A stretch of DNA of 28,984 bases from Gamarada debralockiae (lineage: Eukaryota; Ascomycota; Leotiomycetes; Helotiales; Hyphodiscaceae). Each line of letters starts with the position of its first letter. Positions within the stretch are counted from its first letter, which is position 1. The stretch lies in the NCBI GenBank assembly GCA_002803225.1, contig NXFV01001069.1:1-28984 (forward strand), given 5' to 3'. Below the pieces are notes generated by a model. It saw only the letters and a program-made list of their open reading frames with translations, did not search any database and had not been told where the DNA came from. The translations under genes were made by a program, and so were the position numbers. Shown piece after piece: positions 18,463 through 28,730 of this stretch.

Positions 18463-19692
18463 TCAATCCCCGAATATGCTTTGACATGGCGGGGTCAATT
18501 TCTGTATGCACTCAGGGTTCAACATCGGGGGACAGGGCTTCGAAACAGTGGAGTTGAGCTGATGTGAGGGACCTGCATAAACGACCCGGCCTGGGCCATA
18601 GCAACCGTGTTGCTCTGTCGGGTACTGAATTTCGTGCCGAGGTGTAAAAATCAGAATCAAAAACAAGAAATGAGAGAGAGGGATTTTGTGAGTGACGGAT
18701 ATAGAAGTGAGCCCAGAATAAGGTTTCGTGATCGACGGTGTCAAAATCGAAAATGGAAGATTCCAAGGAAGTTTGTGGTTGAAGCTTGATTCGAAGAGTG
18801 ACGTGTATCCTCGTGATATCGCTTGCATTTCGTGAATCCTCTGGTGGCGCTTGTTTATTTCTTGGCGCTTACACGTCCACTTTTCCCTCGCGAACAGATG
18901 CGAAGAAGCTGCCCAGTCAGTGCGAAGTCTCAAACGGCTTGTCTTGCAAAGGATGGGATGACCGAAATCGGCTGATGTGGGCGGAGAGAGAAGCGCTGAG
19001 AGACGGATAGCGGGGTCATCCAATTCTGTCCTCTTTTTGGGTGAGGGGTGTTTGCGTGTTTTATTGGCCGAAAGGAGGCGTTTCGAGGGAAAATTGAAGG
19101 CGTGATCTTCGGCGCGTGGCCCACGTGCTTCTATTTTGATAACAAAAAATTGATTTGAATTTGAATTTCCGTAGATCTGTCGCTTGTCTTCCGCAACCCC
19201 GTCGAGATCGAGATCTGGTATGGGATTTCCAGATTCTGGCGTCAAAGTAAACAAATCGCGTGTTCGTTTTGACTTGACGTGACGTGTGTGGGAGGATGAT
19301 CCCGTACCAAGTTTTCTCTTCACGATTTCTGGAGAACAAATGGTGCGGAAGGAGGGGCACATGATGTCAGTGAGAAGGAGCCAAATCGAGATCTGGAGGA
19401 TAATCGAGAGGGATGGACGCTTTGGGTAAGGAAAGAAGGAAGGACTGCCCAGTTTGGAAAGGAGACGGTTTCGTGATCGACAGGGAGCCGGGAGACTGAA
19501 GGCGGCTGAATCTGCAGCGCAAAGGCTAAAATATCGGCTGATTTGAGCCTGAGGGGCCTGGTCCTTGAGGGCGCGTGGAAGCAAGGCTCGGGGGCATGGA
19601 AGAAGCTTGAAAGACATAGTCGAATCATTCGAGCCTTGGATAGATTTCAACAGGAAGCCTGGGTCACTTTCATATCCGTACTTTAACAACAT
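18463..19692 (-). CDS. Orphan open reading frame of 409 codons, doubtful
   Basis: The frame is unusually long for a non-coding stretch, but no domain, signal peptide or family motif was recognised. The composition (Ser, Pro, Leu, Arg, Ile) looks like translation of pyrimidine-rich DNA, since this strand is C/T-rich, which lowers the chance of stop codons. A few pieces, such as DLDLDGVAEDK, look protein-like. No introns are required, and the nearest named gene is Cdc25 about 2 kb to the right on the other strand. It could be a lineage-specific gene, a non-coding transcript, or chance. Confidence 0.2.
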   Translation of the reverse strand: MLLKYGYESDPGFLLKSIQGSNDSTMSFKLLPCPRALLPRALKDQAPQAQISRYFSLCAADSAAFSLPAPCRSRNRLLSKLGSPSFFPYPKRPSLSIILQISIWLLLTDIMCPSFRTICSPEIVKRKLGTGSSSHTRHVKSKRTRDLFTLTPESGNPIPDLDLDGVAEDKRQIYGNSNSNQFFVIKIEARGPRAEDHAFNFPSKRLLSANKTRKHPSPKKRTELDDPAIRLSALLSPPTSADFGHPILCKTSRLRLRTDWAASSHLFAREKWTCKRQEINKRHQRIHEMQAISRGYTSLFESSFNHKLPWNLPFSILTPSITKPYSGLTSISVTHKIPLSHFLFLILIFTPRHEIQYPTEQHGCYGPGRVVYAGPSHQLNSTVSKPCPPMLNPECIQKLTPPCQSIFGD

Positions 19693-21613
19693 GGAAGATG
19701 ATTCTGCTTCCTGTCTTGTCTGCTGGCAGAGGACGAGATGAGAACATTAATCCGTTTTGTGCGTGCTGGTCTTTGAGTGGTGGAGAAGGGTGGGGTTGGT
19801 GTTTGCTGAGTCAAGTAAATTGGTATCGGACTGAGGCTGAGCTGGATTCTTGAGACTTGGTGTGTCGGAGGACAAAAGACTGGCTTCTCAGTGGTCCGTG
19901 TTACGAGCCTGTTAGAGTGAGATTCCACGTGCACGGCATATCCGATAAGCAATTCAGCCCGACAGATGGTGTTGAGATGAGAAACGAAGGCTTGTTGACA
20001 CGGCTTGCTATACGGGAACCCAAACATCGTGAGATTCCACGGCGGCTGCATTGATACGTATTCTATTTCTGATCCTTCTGTCCTTTTTGGAAGAAATGGC
20101 GAAGGACAAGGAGAGAATCCTGGTCCCTCGGCCTTTGACCTTGTTCTCGGGACTGTTGAGATGGGGATGAATGGGTTCGTGCCGCGCCCGTTTGTCGAAT
20201 TGGACGGCCAAGCGAAAGGATTTACCGTGAGCGGCATCCCCGCTCTTAACAGACCTGACATATTATTTGGATGATTTTGGCAGGCGAAACGCTCTCTATT
20301 TGGACGAGGCTCTTCGGTGGTACTATTGGGTCGTTGCAGATCATATCTTTAAAATTTATTCAGGAAAGGAAGCTGTATGAGAAGCCGAATGCTGGATCAT
20401 GGTTGATGATGGCGGCAATGGAAGACGCGTTTGTAAATATTTACTTCGCGTAAACCGTGGGTACAGTCAGAGGTAGGAAAACGCTGAAAACGGCCATGTT
20501 AAAATGTGTGATAGCATTACGAGTGCGATAAAAGCAATAATGATCGTTGAAGAAGACTTGAAAGCCACGATGGGTGAAGCAAGAAATGTGACGTCTTCTC
20601 TGAGAACATTGATATCACGTCGTTCTTCTTAAGTCCTGCCTTCAAGGATAATTTGCACACGGGCATCATGAAAGACCTGATCCCTCACGAACACTCTATA
20701 TCAAATGCAGCCTTGTTAATAATCACTAGAATCTTCCGAAATGCTTCATCCCTCGCCAAGAGCCGTCAGCTGATCCAATTAATCCAGAATCCTCCCATCT
20801 CATGCCTAGCTTACAATGAAGTTTGCTTTTGGCAGTTGTCTTGCTTGTACTTGACTGAATTCGCAGGAAAAAGAGAAAAGATTTCATTTCCAGCGGCTCG
20901 ATCTCTGACACGGCAACGACCACTGCTCTCGCAAGCAAGGTTTTTGAGTTCTCGCGAGCAAGGCCGCCCTGCAAGGAAGCTCTCACAGCAAGGCAAATCC
21001 CCGCTGCAACCCAAACGGAGCTAAAGTGGCCGGGCGACTGCGCATCCAGCGAACCAGCGACCAAACCCAAGAAATCGCCCTGACAACAACCTCACGTCTC
21101 CACATCCAGCTTCTTCTCTTCCCGACCGAGCTGTTCGCTTCCTTTCTTTTATCCTCACCTCCTCCTCCTCCTCTTCTTCTCTGCTTCATCCTCATCCCAC
21201 GAGTTGAAGCATCAAATACATTTCGATCGGCCTTGTCCAGCCTTTCGTATGTCATTTAATCTTCGACGACGGGTCTACTAACCACATAGGATAAGCCACC
21301 ACATATCTCGCCCCGACAATTCTAGAAGAACGGATAATCCGAAGAGCCTCGATGTACAGAGCAATCCAATAGGGCTCTCCCACCAACCCTCCACCTCCGA
21401 ATACATCGAGCTTCGACTGAGCTCTCCACCAAAACGACAATTCGATTTACTCCGACTGTCGTCTTCTCAATTGAGCACTCTCCGCCCGTCTTTGGCTCGA
21501 CCAATTGATACCTTCGGACCAATTCCCTGTAGTGGAATTCTTGAATTCGGATCAATTGGTTGTACGAAGATAATCACGGTGCAGTTATCTCTACTATACC
21601 GTCAAACACAATT
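19693..21613. promoter_or_regulatory. Long upstream region of the Cdc25 gene, no gene recognised
   Basis: This region has overlapping open frames on both strands (minus 19683-20261; plus 20005-20274), neither with recognisable features. A polypyrimidine stretch (CTCCTCCTCCTCCTCTTCTT) lies near 21162-21185. The last 500 bp before 21614 probably hold the promoter and a long 5' leader. Fungal cell-cycle regulators often have long leaders, so this is plausible but not shown. Confidence 0.35.
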
Positions 21614-23439
21614 ATGGAGGCATCATCACCATTAGCTGCCATGCAGCCTCCCTCCTTCATGCCGACCTGGGGCCGGAACGATATGTATACCTCACACCCA
21701 CACTCGCACCTGTCTGCCACCAGTACATTTGGCCCAGGTGCCTTTAATTTTCGAGATCTGAGCATGAAGAGGTCGAGTAAGCCGGATTACTTCACCATGA
21801 AGCCTGTTCGTGGATCTTCCCCCACTACCAGTCTGGCAGCAGATCTTTCTCAGAACTTCCACATCGATATGAGGTATGCCATTATATTTTTAACTTTTTT
21901 GAACTCCCACTGACGGAACCTAGCCCGCAACTGCCAACTCCCCGCCGATCGCTCTTTACATCGAATCTTTTTGGTACAATTGATGGTCGGGGTAAGAATG
22001 GAGACACTTGGCAGATGCCAGAGGGAGACGTTAACGATGGGCAGAATGTGTTACCACACCTCCTCCACCGTCTTCCTCGCCTGGACCATTGAATGAGCGT
22101 ATGGACATATCGCCGCTTCCACACAAGCAACCATATTTCGCACAGATCGAGGTTCAATCCCCAACACCACTCAGCACACCGAGTGAAGATGTCACAATGG
22201 AATCATCACCTCCTCGGCCAGAGTTTCTCGAGGCGCCGAGACCTACGCAAGGCATTGAGTATGCTGATTACACATTCCTACAATTTCGCAACTAATTTAT
22301 TTCACAGACGTCGAAAATCCATATTGCTCCGACCATCCCTCACCCGAACGAAAGGATACTCTTCAAATTCTATGCCCACTCGCAATCCCGAGAGTCAATT
22401 GCCTCCCTTCCGCTTCGGTGCTGGAAGTAGCAAGTTGTCCACCTCGACGTCGATGTCCCTTGGCGAGTGTTTCATGGAATCACCGCCTCAAGAACGTCGA
22501 CCACAATCTGCGAACAGCCCGTCCGTCTCAATCATGGGACCACCACGACCAAGCAAACCTTTCGGCAGCATGTCTGGGTTACGAAATGGTTCACCAATCG
22601 GCAATCACTCTAGAAGGCCTTCAAATCCGTTAATTCGGCCAAGAAAGCAATTCCGTCGGTCGTTGAGCATGTTCGAACACCCAGGGGACGTCATGCAAGC
22701 AAAGAAGGATGAGCAGCCAACAAGCAGTTTACATACCGTGATGGACATTGATGAACTTCACCAGCCTGTGCTGCCGCATTTCTTCCAAGAAGGGCAACCG
22801 GACAGCATTCCCAGGATCACCAAGGACACATTGCTGCAGGTGCTGGACGGCAATTTCGACGACGAGTATGATCGGCGTATGGTCATCGATTGTCGATTTG
22901 AGTATGAGTTCGAGGGTGGTCACATTGATGGTGCTGTCAACTACAATGACAAGGAGCTACTAACCAGCCAGCTTTTCGAAGCAAGTCTCCCTGGCAAAAC
23001 CTTATTAATTTTCCACTGCGAGTACTCCGCTCACCGTGCACCCATCATGGCTCGTCATGTTCGAAAACAAGATCGTGCTACTAATGCCGAGCAATATCCC
23101 AAGCTCACCTACCCGGAGGTTTACATTCTCGATGGTGGATACAACTCGTTCTTTGCAGAACACCGAGATCGCTGCTTTCCCCAAAATTATGTCGAGATGG
23201 ATGCTAAGGAGCATGCATATACCTGCGAGCGGGAGATGGGGAGACTTCGTCAGAATCGGACGAAGTTGGGTCGAGCACAAACATTTGCTTTCGGACAACA
23301 CGGAATTGATGACAGCCCAACTGCCCCCAACCGATCGAAAACAACTGGCAGTACTGACCTCTTGATGATGGATACGATGTCGATGTCCCCTATGCTGGCT
23401 TATGATCGAGGACACGTACGACGTCTGGTTTCATACTAA
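21614..23439 (+). CDS. cdc25: M-phase inducer phosphatase Cdc25 (Mih1/NimT)
   Basis: Four exons, 21614-21873, 21924-21991, 22045-22258 and 22308-23439, give 557 residues. Introns of 50, 53 and 49 bp have GTATG or GTAAGA donors and CTGAC, GTTAAC or ACTAAT branch sites. The ATG at 21614 opens MEASSPLAAMQPP. An earlier in-frame ATG at 21560 is less likely. The N-terminal half is Ser/Pro-rich, with many possible kinase sites. The C-terminal rhodanese-like catalytic domain contains VIDCRFEYEFEGGHIDGAVN and the signature HCEYSAHRAP, with Cys418 and Arg424 in the CX5R loop. YPEVYILDGGYNSFF and FPQNYVEM follow, as expected. The enzyme removes inhibitory phosphates from Cdk1 (Thr14/Tyr15 type) to start mitosis, in nucleus and cytoplasm. 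The protein ends RRLVSY. All key residues are present. Confidence 0.95.
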
Positions 23440-25440
23440 TAACTTTGCGTGGAGTTTGGCATTGCCTTGGAGTCTGGGTCTCTTCGATCTATGGCATAGC
23501 AGATTATCTGCCCACCTCCTTTTCCTTCTCGACACTCGTTCTCCGATATTATTGACGAGCTTGTCTTCCGCAACATCTTTGAAAGAGTGCGGATATTCAC
23601 TATTTGCTCTGGCGTATTGGCGTGCATATTGTATCTGCATACTTTTTGATACATCAGCGCTTCATATCATCTCAATCCTGCGACTGTCAGGATTGATAGC
23701 GTTTCTTCTTGGATCAGGAATCCTGGACCACAATCGTTTTTTATACAACAAACACACGACGAAAACACAATACATACACGATCGCAATGAGAATATCACG
23801 ATCGCCAAATACTGAAACCGAATACAGACCTTTTCCTAACGATTCACGCCTTATCATCGGCGCGTTCCCCCCTCCTCTCTTCTTGATAACAACATCGAGA
23901 CTCGAAACACAATACAGAAAAATTACATACGCACTGTAATTGGACCTTGCAGCCATTGGCATCTTCTTTCGCCTATTTCGAACCAACCTTAAACGCGATT
24001 CGATTCCTTGTTCAGCAAAACACTTTTCCTCATACCCTCATCTTAATTTCACACCCTTTTTGCATTGCGGATACTTTGCGTTGGTACTACTGTGCGGATT
24101 CTTGCATTTGGTGGCTTGCATTGTGATGGTGGGGTGCGCTGGTAGATGGGATATAAATGCATGGATGGTGGAGTGGAGAAGATTGGTATGGACAGGAATA
24201 GATGCAGATGTATGGAAGGATGCCTTCGAGCTTCATTTATGGTGCAAAGCGCATGGAATGCTGTGTTAGATTAGATGCTGGTGATTGCACTGGCTTACTG
24301 AGTACAGAGAGCTGAGCGAGGAGGATTCGATGGCTAGATTTAGCTGTCGCTGTTGATATACAAACTTTTCAAATACCCCCTTGGTCTTTGCATGCATACT
24401 TTGGTTTCGTCAGGACATATACAAGTGTATCACATACTACCAACTGAGGATCTCTCTCTTTCACTATTGAACTCACTATAAACTTCATTTTATCTCTCCC
24501 CAAGACTTCTTCTCCAGTCTCCATCGCTCCTCAGCTGGCGTCCGGCCATATTCGTTGCAGTCACTTGCGCCGTTGACTCCCTCACTAACAGGTCAGGATT
24601 TCTTCTGATGGCAGAGTACACTTTCAATCGCCTGAATCTCGAAATCCCTTTGCATCTCCATCTATATTTTCGTCGTTGGCTCTCATTTTGTCGTCAGTTA
24701 TAATTTCGTTGTCAAGTACGATATTGTTGTCGACTTGCATTTCCAAGGAAAGGGCTCAGTATCTGGGATACTGAAGACGCTCCTGTATAATTGCTCGATT
24801 GGGCTCCATCTGACGCAGCAGTAAAGTTGCATTTACAATTTCCGCCCAGAAACGGAGTATTGAGAAGCTTGCCCATGCAGTAATTCAATGGATTTGAGAG
24901 ATTTCTGAAGTCCCAGCCCTGCCATTTATAGGGAAGCCAGCAGCCGAAGTCTGATTGGCATCGAAGGGCAAGCGACTGCTTTGAAATATCAACCTGAATT
25001 GCTCCCCATAATGAATGTGTTTTCGCGCTTCAGTGGCCTCGACATCAGCCAATAGAAATCGAGAATATCCCATGTGAAGGGGGTAAGATTACCATACATC
25101 ACGGCTTCTTCTAAAGATATTTTCAATGCTCAAAGTGAATCATGGATGTGCATGGCTCTCGCCTTAGGAGAAAGTCGTCCGAATTCAAACTCATCCTCGC
25201 AGGAAACAAGCTCAGCCTGAAACTCACACGGAGTTGAATATTTTGAGGCAACGGCAACAAACAGAGCGACGAGGAGATATTGAGTGTCAGCAAGGATCAA
25301 GCTGGAAACCCTCAAGCAGGTGAATGACTTTCATGGAGATTTGAGCTCGACTATATCTTGCATGAATAGCTCACGCCGCTCCAACCTTTTGCCACTTTTG
25401 ATTCTCGGAAGAGGACCCAAGTTCGCGTTTCGTCTCTTCA
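23440..25440. other. Gene-poor region downstream of Cdc25
   Basis: No supportable gene is seen. Plus frames at 23402-23815 and 23940-24269 lack domains and overlap the Cdc25 3' flank. On the minus strand, a frame ending at 25130 contains a hydrophobic signal-like stretch (YLLVALFVAVAS) followed by two cysteines, but it has no ATG in frame at the expected position. It could be a decayed small secreted protein. A second minus frame (24885-25073) is unrecognised. Confidence 0.35.
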
Positions 25441-25443
25441 ATA

Positions 25444-25500
25444 CAGTAGAACCTCGATATAAGAATCCTTTAGATAAGAATACCTCGACTATAAGTATTG
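25444..25500 (+). mobile_element. Solo pogo-superfamily terminal sequence (relic)
   Basis: A TA at 25442-25443 is followed by CAGTAGAACCTCGATATAAG. This matches the CAGT(A)nACCTC-type start known from pogo/Tigger-related elements in fungi, animals and plants. A subterminal echo, ACCTCGACTATAAG, lies at 25482-25495. I found no matching inverted end downstream in the window, so this is a fragment or a very diverged element. Confidence 0.4.
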
Positions 25501-26202
25501 AATCACGGCCGATGCTTAAGCCATTGAGGCCATGTTCCTAGAGCAGTGCTTAATTTGAGGCTTGCTTTGTACCCTGAAGTTCTTGAGTATCAATCAAAAA
25601 TACCTGCAATTCATAAAGTTGTGGCAGCCAGAAACTCCTCTTCAAGTCCAAGTTCCCAATTTTCTTTCTGTGAGCCACGGCTTCGCGTTTGGGCGAAGTT
25701 CAGATGCTTGAGAACTGCTGAGAGGTTCCAACGTAAGATAGAGTTTTCCAACTGATACCTAGGAGGTTTGGAATCACTTTGCTTTTAACTTCTAAATTCA
25801 CTCGAGATTGTAACTTTCGTGTTTTTTGTATGTATAAATAACCCCACTTTGTCAAAAATTCCCCCTTTCCCTCTCAAAATACATCTTGTACTAGAGCGAG
25901 GCTGAGAAACCTGCGTCTGGGACATCTTCGACACAATCAAGTTTTCTTTGATCAGAATCCAAACACTTGAAGTAAGTTCACATCTCCATGGTAAGGTTAG
26001 GCCTATGCCGACATCAAGTTTCTAGCAATTGAGACTCTCGGCCATCTCAAACGCAACCTTACCACCAGATCGATTCCTCTATTGACACTTCCATCACAAC
26101 AATACTTGCATCAGAACAATACCTCTGTCAGTGTCATCACTCCATACGATCGAGCACCGCCAGACGCTCGACCATACCCATACGCTCGTCCGCGCCCCTT
26201 CA
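25501..26202. other. Spacer and probable 5' leader of coiled-coil copy 1
   Basis: No gene is seen. The right part has a GTAAGTTC donor-like site at 25972 and the word ACATCAAGTTTCTAGCAATT at 26011-26030. Near-copies of both stand before the second coiled-coil gene (27470 and 27512), which marks this as duplicated leader sequence. A leader intron is likely in both. Confidence 0.45.
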
Positions 26203-26763
26203 ATGGTATATCAAGCCCCTCGATCACTACCATTACATCATAATCAATCATGGCACCAAACTCTCGACCTTGGCACCAAAAAGCGCAAGGTCGACGTCCT
26301 TGAATCCGAGTCCGGACATGCAGGAACGCCAATGAGCAACGAGCTCAGGCCGAAGCTACACTCAAGAAAGCTTATTCTACAAAAATCGAGACTAATGCCA
26401 AGACTGAGCAGCTCTCGGATTGTATTATGCGTGCGATGGATAGAGAGATTGAATGGCTGAAGAAGGACAATGAAGCGTTGAGAGTGACGGTGGGTGAGAC
26501 GAAGGAGAACAAGGTTTTGGAGAAGAGAATGGCTGAGATGGAGAAGGACTGTGCGGTGGCCATAAATGCTTTGCACGAGGCGGAGACGAAGTTGAATTCG
26601 GTAAGCACCTCCATTGTGAAAGTTGCCATGGACTTTAGGGGTGCGTTACCATACAGACCTGTCATAGGACCTCGAAATCGAGAACCATCCGATTCCTATT
26701 ACTGTTCGGCTTGACACGGTATGCAACACGAGCAACTCGGTGGAAGTGGAGGCAAGCGGTTGA
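26203..26763 (+). pseudogene. Coiled-coil protein, tandem copy 1, one apparent frameshift
   Basis: The ATG at 26203 opens MVYQAPRSLPLHHNQ and leads to TKKRKVDVLESESG in one frame. Near 26318-26330 the coding sense moves to another frame and runs NEQRAQAEATLKKAYSTK, then DREIEWLKKDNEALRV and KVLEKRMAEMEKDCAVAI, a heptad-rich coiled coil. A 67-bp intron (26601-26667, GTAAGC to ATAG) joins KLNS to DLEIENHPIPITVRL and a stop at 26761-26763. The frame change is too tight for an intron, so one indel is likely, or the start lies elsewhere. The KKRK cluster could be a nuclear signal. The family is not recognised. It is related to the gene at 27579. Confidence 0.55.
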
Positions 26764-26802
26764 GCTCTAAATCTAGGCGTGGTTGTTCCGATGCGATGGG
26801 TT

Positions 26803-26908
26803 TTTACAATGTCATGGACATTTATGATGGAATGGTTCTTTACGATATGATAGTCCTTTACGGTGCGAGGGATTTTTATAGGTGGGATGGATTTAATGGT
26901 CAGATGGA
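26803..26908 (+). repeat. Degenerate 18-bp tandem repeat, six units
   Basis: Units begin TTTA(C/T) and run 18, 18, 18, 18, 17 and 17 bases: 26803, 26821, 26839, 26857, 26875 and 26892. In one frame they read as six-residue pseudo-repeats such as IYDGMV, LYDMIV and LYGARD. The repeat lies just after the stop of coiled-coil copy 1. No gene is assigned to it. Confidence 0.55.
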
Positions 26909-27578
26909 ATACAATGGCATCGGACTTTGAATGCATGATTTTCTAGCCATGTTTTTGATTCATCAGATCACTTCATAGAGATGCTTTTGACCGCTGGCTG
27001 GCTTATGTGTATCATTTAAGAAGTTTCACATAATTACACACAATCCATGGAGCTTGTAGTGACCTGAACGTTCCCTTGAGCTACAAGTGTGCCATTCTCC
27101 TTTCAACCAAATCATTTGTCTTGAATTGGAATCTCTTCAAAAGCAAAACAAAAACGAAGACGCCGAAGCAAGGGTAACTCACGATATGGTTTTGACAACT
27201 CATTCCACTGCAAATTTGCAACATCGCTTCCCCGTTCTCTTTCGTCCGAATTACACGGGGTACAATCAATTTTGAACTGCCACGTTCACTTCGAACTTGG
27301 AGATTGAATACAACCATTCACTCAGAAGTTTTGATACCTCTACCTCTACCACCACTGTAATTTCTCTCCTTTCGTTCTTCCAAACTTCGTCATCTGAGAA
27401 CATGACTTTTGCATTACACCTAATTAAATATCATCTCTGAATAGCTGTGCATTCTTTCAATCGGTCAAGGTAAGTTCGCTCTCTTCTCAATGAAACACTG
27501 CAGTTGAGCTCACATCAAGTTCATAGCAATCACAAACTTTCCAGCTTCCAGACACATATCCATCGCAGCATCATTACC
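26909..27578. other. Spacer and leader of coiled-coil copy 2
   Basis: No complete gene is seen. A short plus segment near 27118-27180 (LELESLQKQNKNEDAEAR) is coiled-coil-like and could be a third decayed relative, but it is too short to call. The right end contains the duplicated leader words described for copy 1 (GTAAGTTC at 27470; ACATCAAGTTCATAGCAAT at 27512). Confidence 0.4.
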
Positions 27579-28097
27579 ATGGTGCAAACTCCCCCGCTAA
27601 GTCCTGTCCCTTCGACTACGTACAGTGCTTTACAGCAATACTCAAGAAGCACAAGGCAGACATGCTTGAAAGCCCTATAATCTGGAACCTGAGGACAGAG
27701 AAGAGGAAAGGCGTGAGGCGGAACGATTTACCAAGGCGATGACGCAGACTGAGGCAAAGCAGCTCGAGCTTTCAGAGATGGTAGACAATAATTTGGCACA
27801 CATGGAAGCATTCCTGCTAAGAAGATGTTGCGAGAACTAAAAATGGAGATCGAGGGACTAAAGGAAGAAAATGGTGGCTTAAGGAGTTGAGGGTGTTGGA
27901 GGACGAGAATGAGACATTGAAGAAGGAAAAAGAGAGAGCTCTCAATCTGGAGAGGAAGGTTGAGAGTGGGAAGAGATTATCAGACACTGAATGGAAGATG
28001 CTTTGCGTCAATGAAGGAGATTCTTCGGTTGAAGAAGATCAACCAGGCTGCTACCGACGCCTTGGTACCCTGTAACGCACCAGCTCCTGGAGCTTGA
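27579..28097 (+). pseudogene. Coiled-coil protein, tandem copy 2, multiple frameshifts
   Basis: This is the paralog of the gene at 26203. The ATG at 27579 opens MVQTPPLSPVPS. The coding sense then changes frame repeatedly: LKKHKADMLES, then REEERREAERFTKAMTQ, then KKMLRELKMEIEGLKEEN, then LRVLEDENETLKKEKERAL, and finally MKEILRLKKINQAATDAL with a stop at 28095-28097. Each piece fits a heptad coiled coil. KKHKADMLES aligns with KKRKVDVLES of copy 1. At least four frame changes without plausible introns make this a pseudogene, unless the assembly has indel errors here. Confidence 0.6.
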
Positions 28098-28730
28098 CCA
28101 TCTGCTTGGGTTGAGTAACTCCTTGAACATGTTCTGGCGAGGTCAATAGTCTCTCTCACACTTTCTGGCAATAAATAGTCAACATAACAGCATCCTTCCC
28201 TTCCATTTGGTCGGAGATGATTACAATCAATATCAACGCGTTGATGAATGAATGTCTTTGTCTCGACGAAGCTGAGAATGGACTCGGGATTTGATCAAGT
28301 GGTGTGTAGCGCGATCGATTTCATACTTAGGGACAGTATATGGGAGGAGTTGAGAATGATAATGGTGGGGACCCGGTAGAGCTTCATGGCATGGCAATTG
28401 CGATGGAATGGCATTCCCGAGTGGTATGGGAGGCAGAGGATGTGTTGATTTTTGACTGCGTTGATTTTACCCGCGATATGTTGCGAGTTTCTTTTCAGTG
28501 GAAGGGGGTGAATCTAAAGGGTTCAAATCAGAACGCGTTGAATCGTTCACGATCTTCATGAGGTTGCGCAGCACACCCGAGAAGTTCTTGAGAAATGCTG
28601 TAACTTAGCTTAGGGATTTCTAGAGGGTCCATCAATTCCGGTCAATGGATCTTACAGCAACCCAAAAAATTAGAGTAATTTAGAAAATATAGTGCCCAAT
28701 ACTTTCATGACCAGCTCATCCTCCTCAATC
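28098..28730. other. Intergenic, nothing recognised
   Basis: No gene is supported. A plus frame of 73 codons (28340-28561) has no features. The right end is the 3' flank of the minus-strand gene that begins outside the window. Confidence 0.4.

Noticed and set aside
21874..22307. Apparent frameshifts in the Cdc25 N-terminal region
   Set aside because: Three short introns with good donors, branch sites and acceptors restore one frame of 557 residues.
28510..28540. GGTTCAAATC word resembling a tRNA B box
   Set aside because: No A box and no cloverleaf arms were found around it. No tRNA was found in the window.
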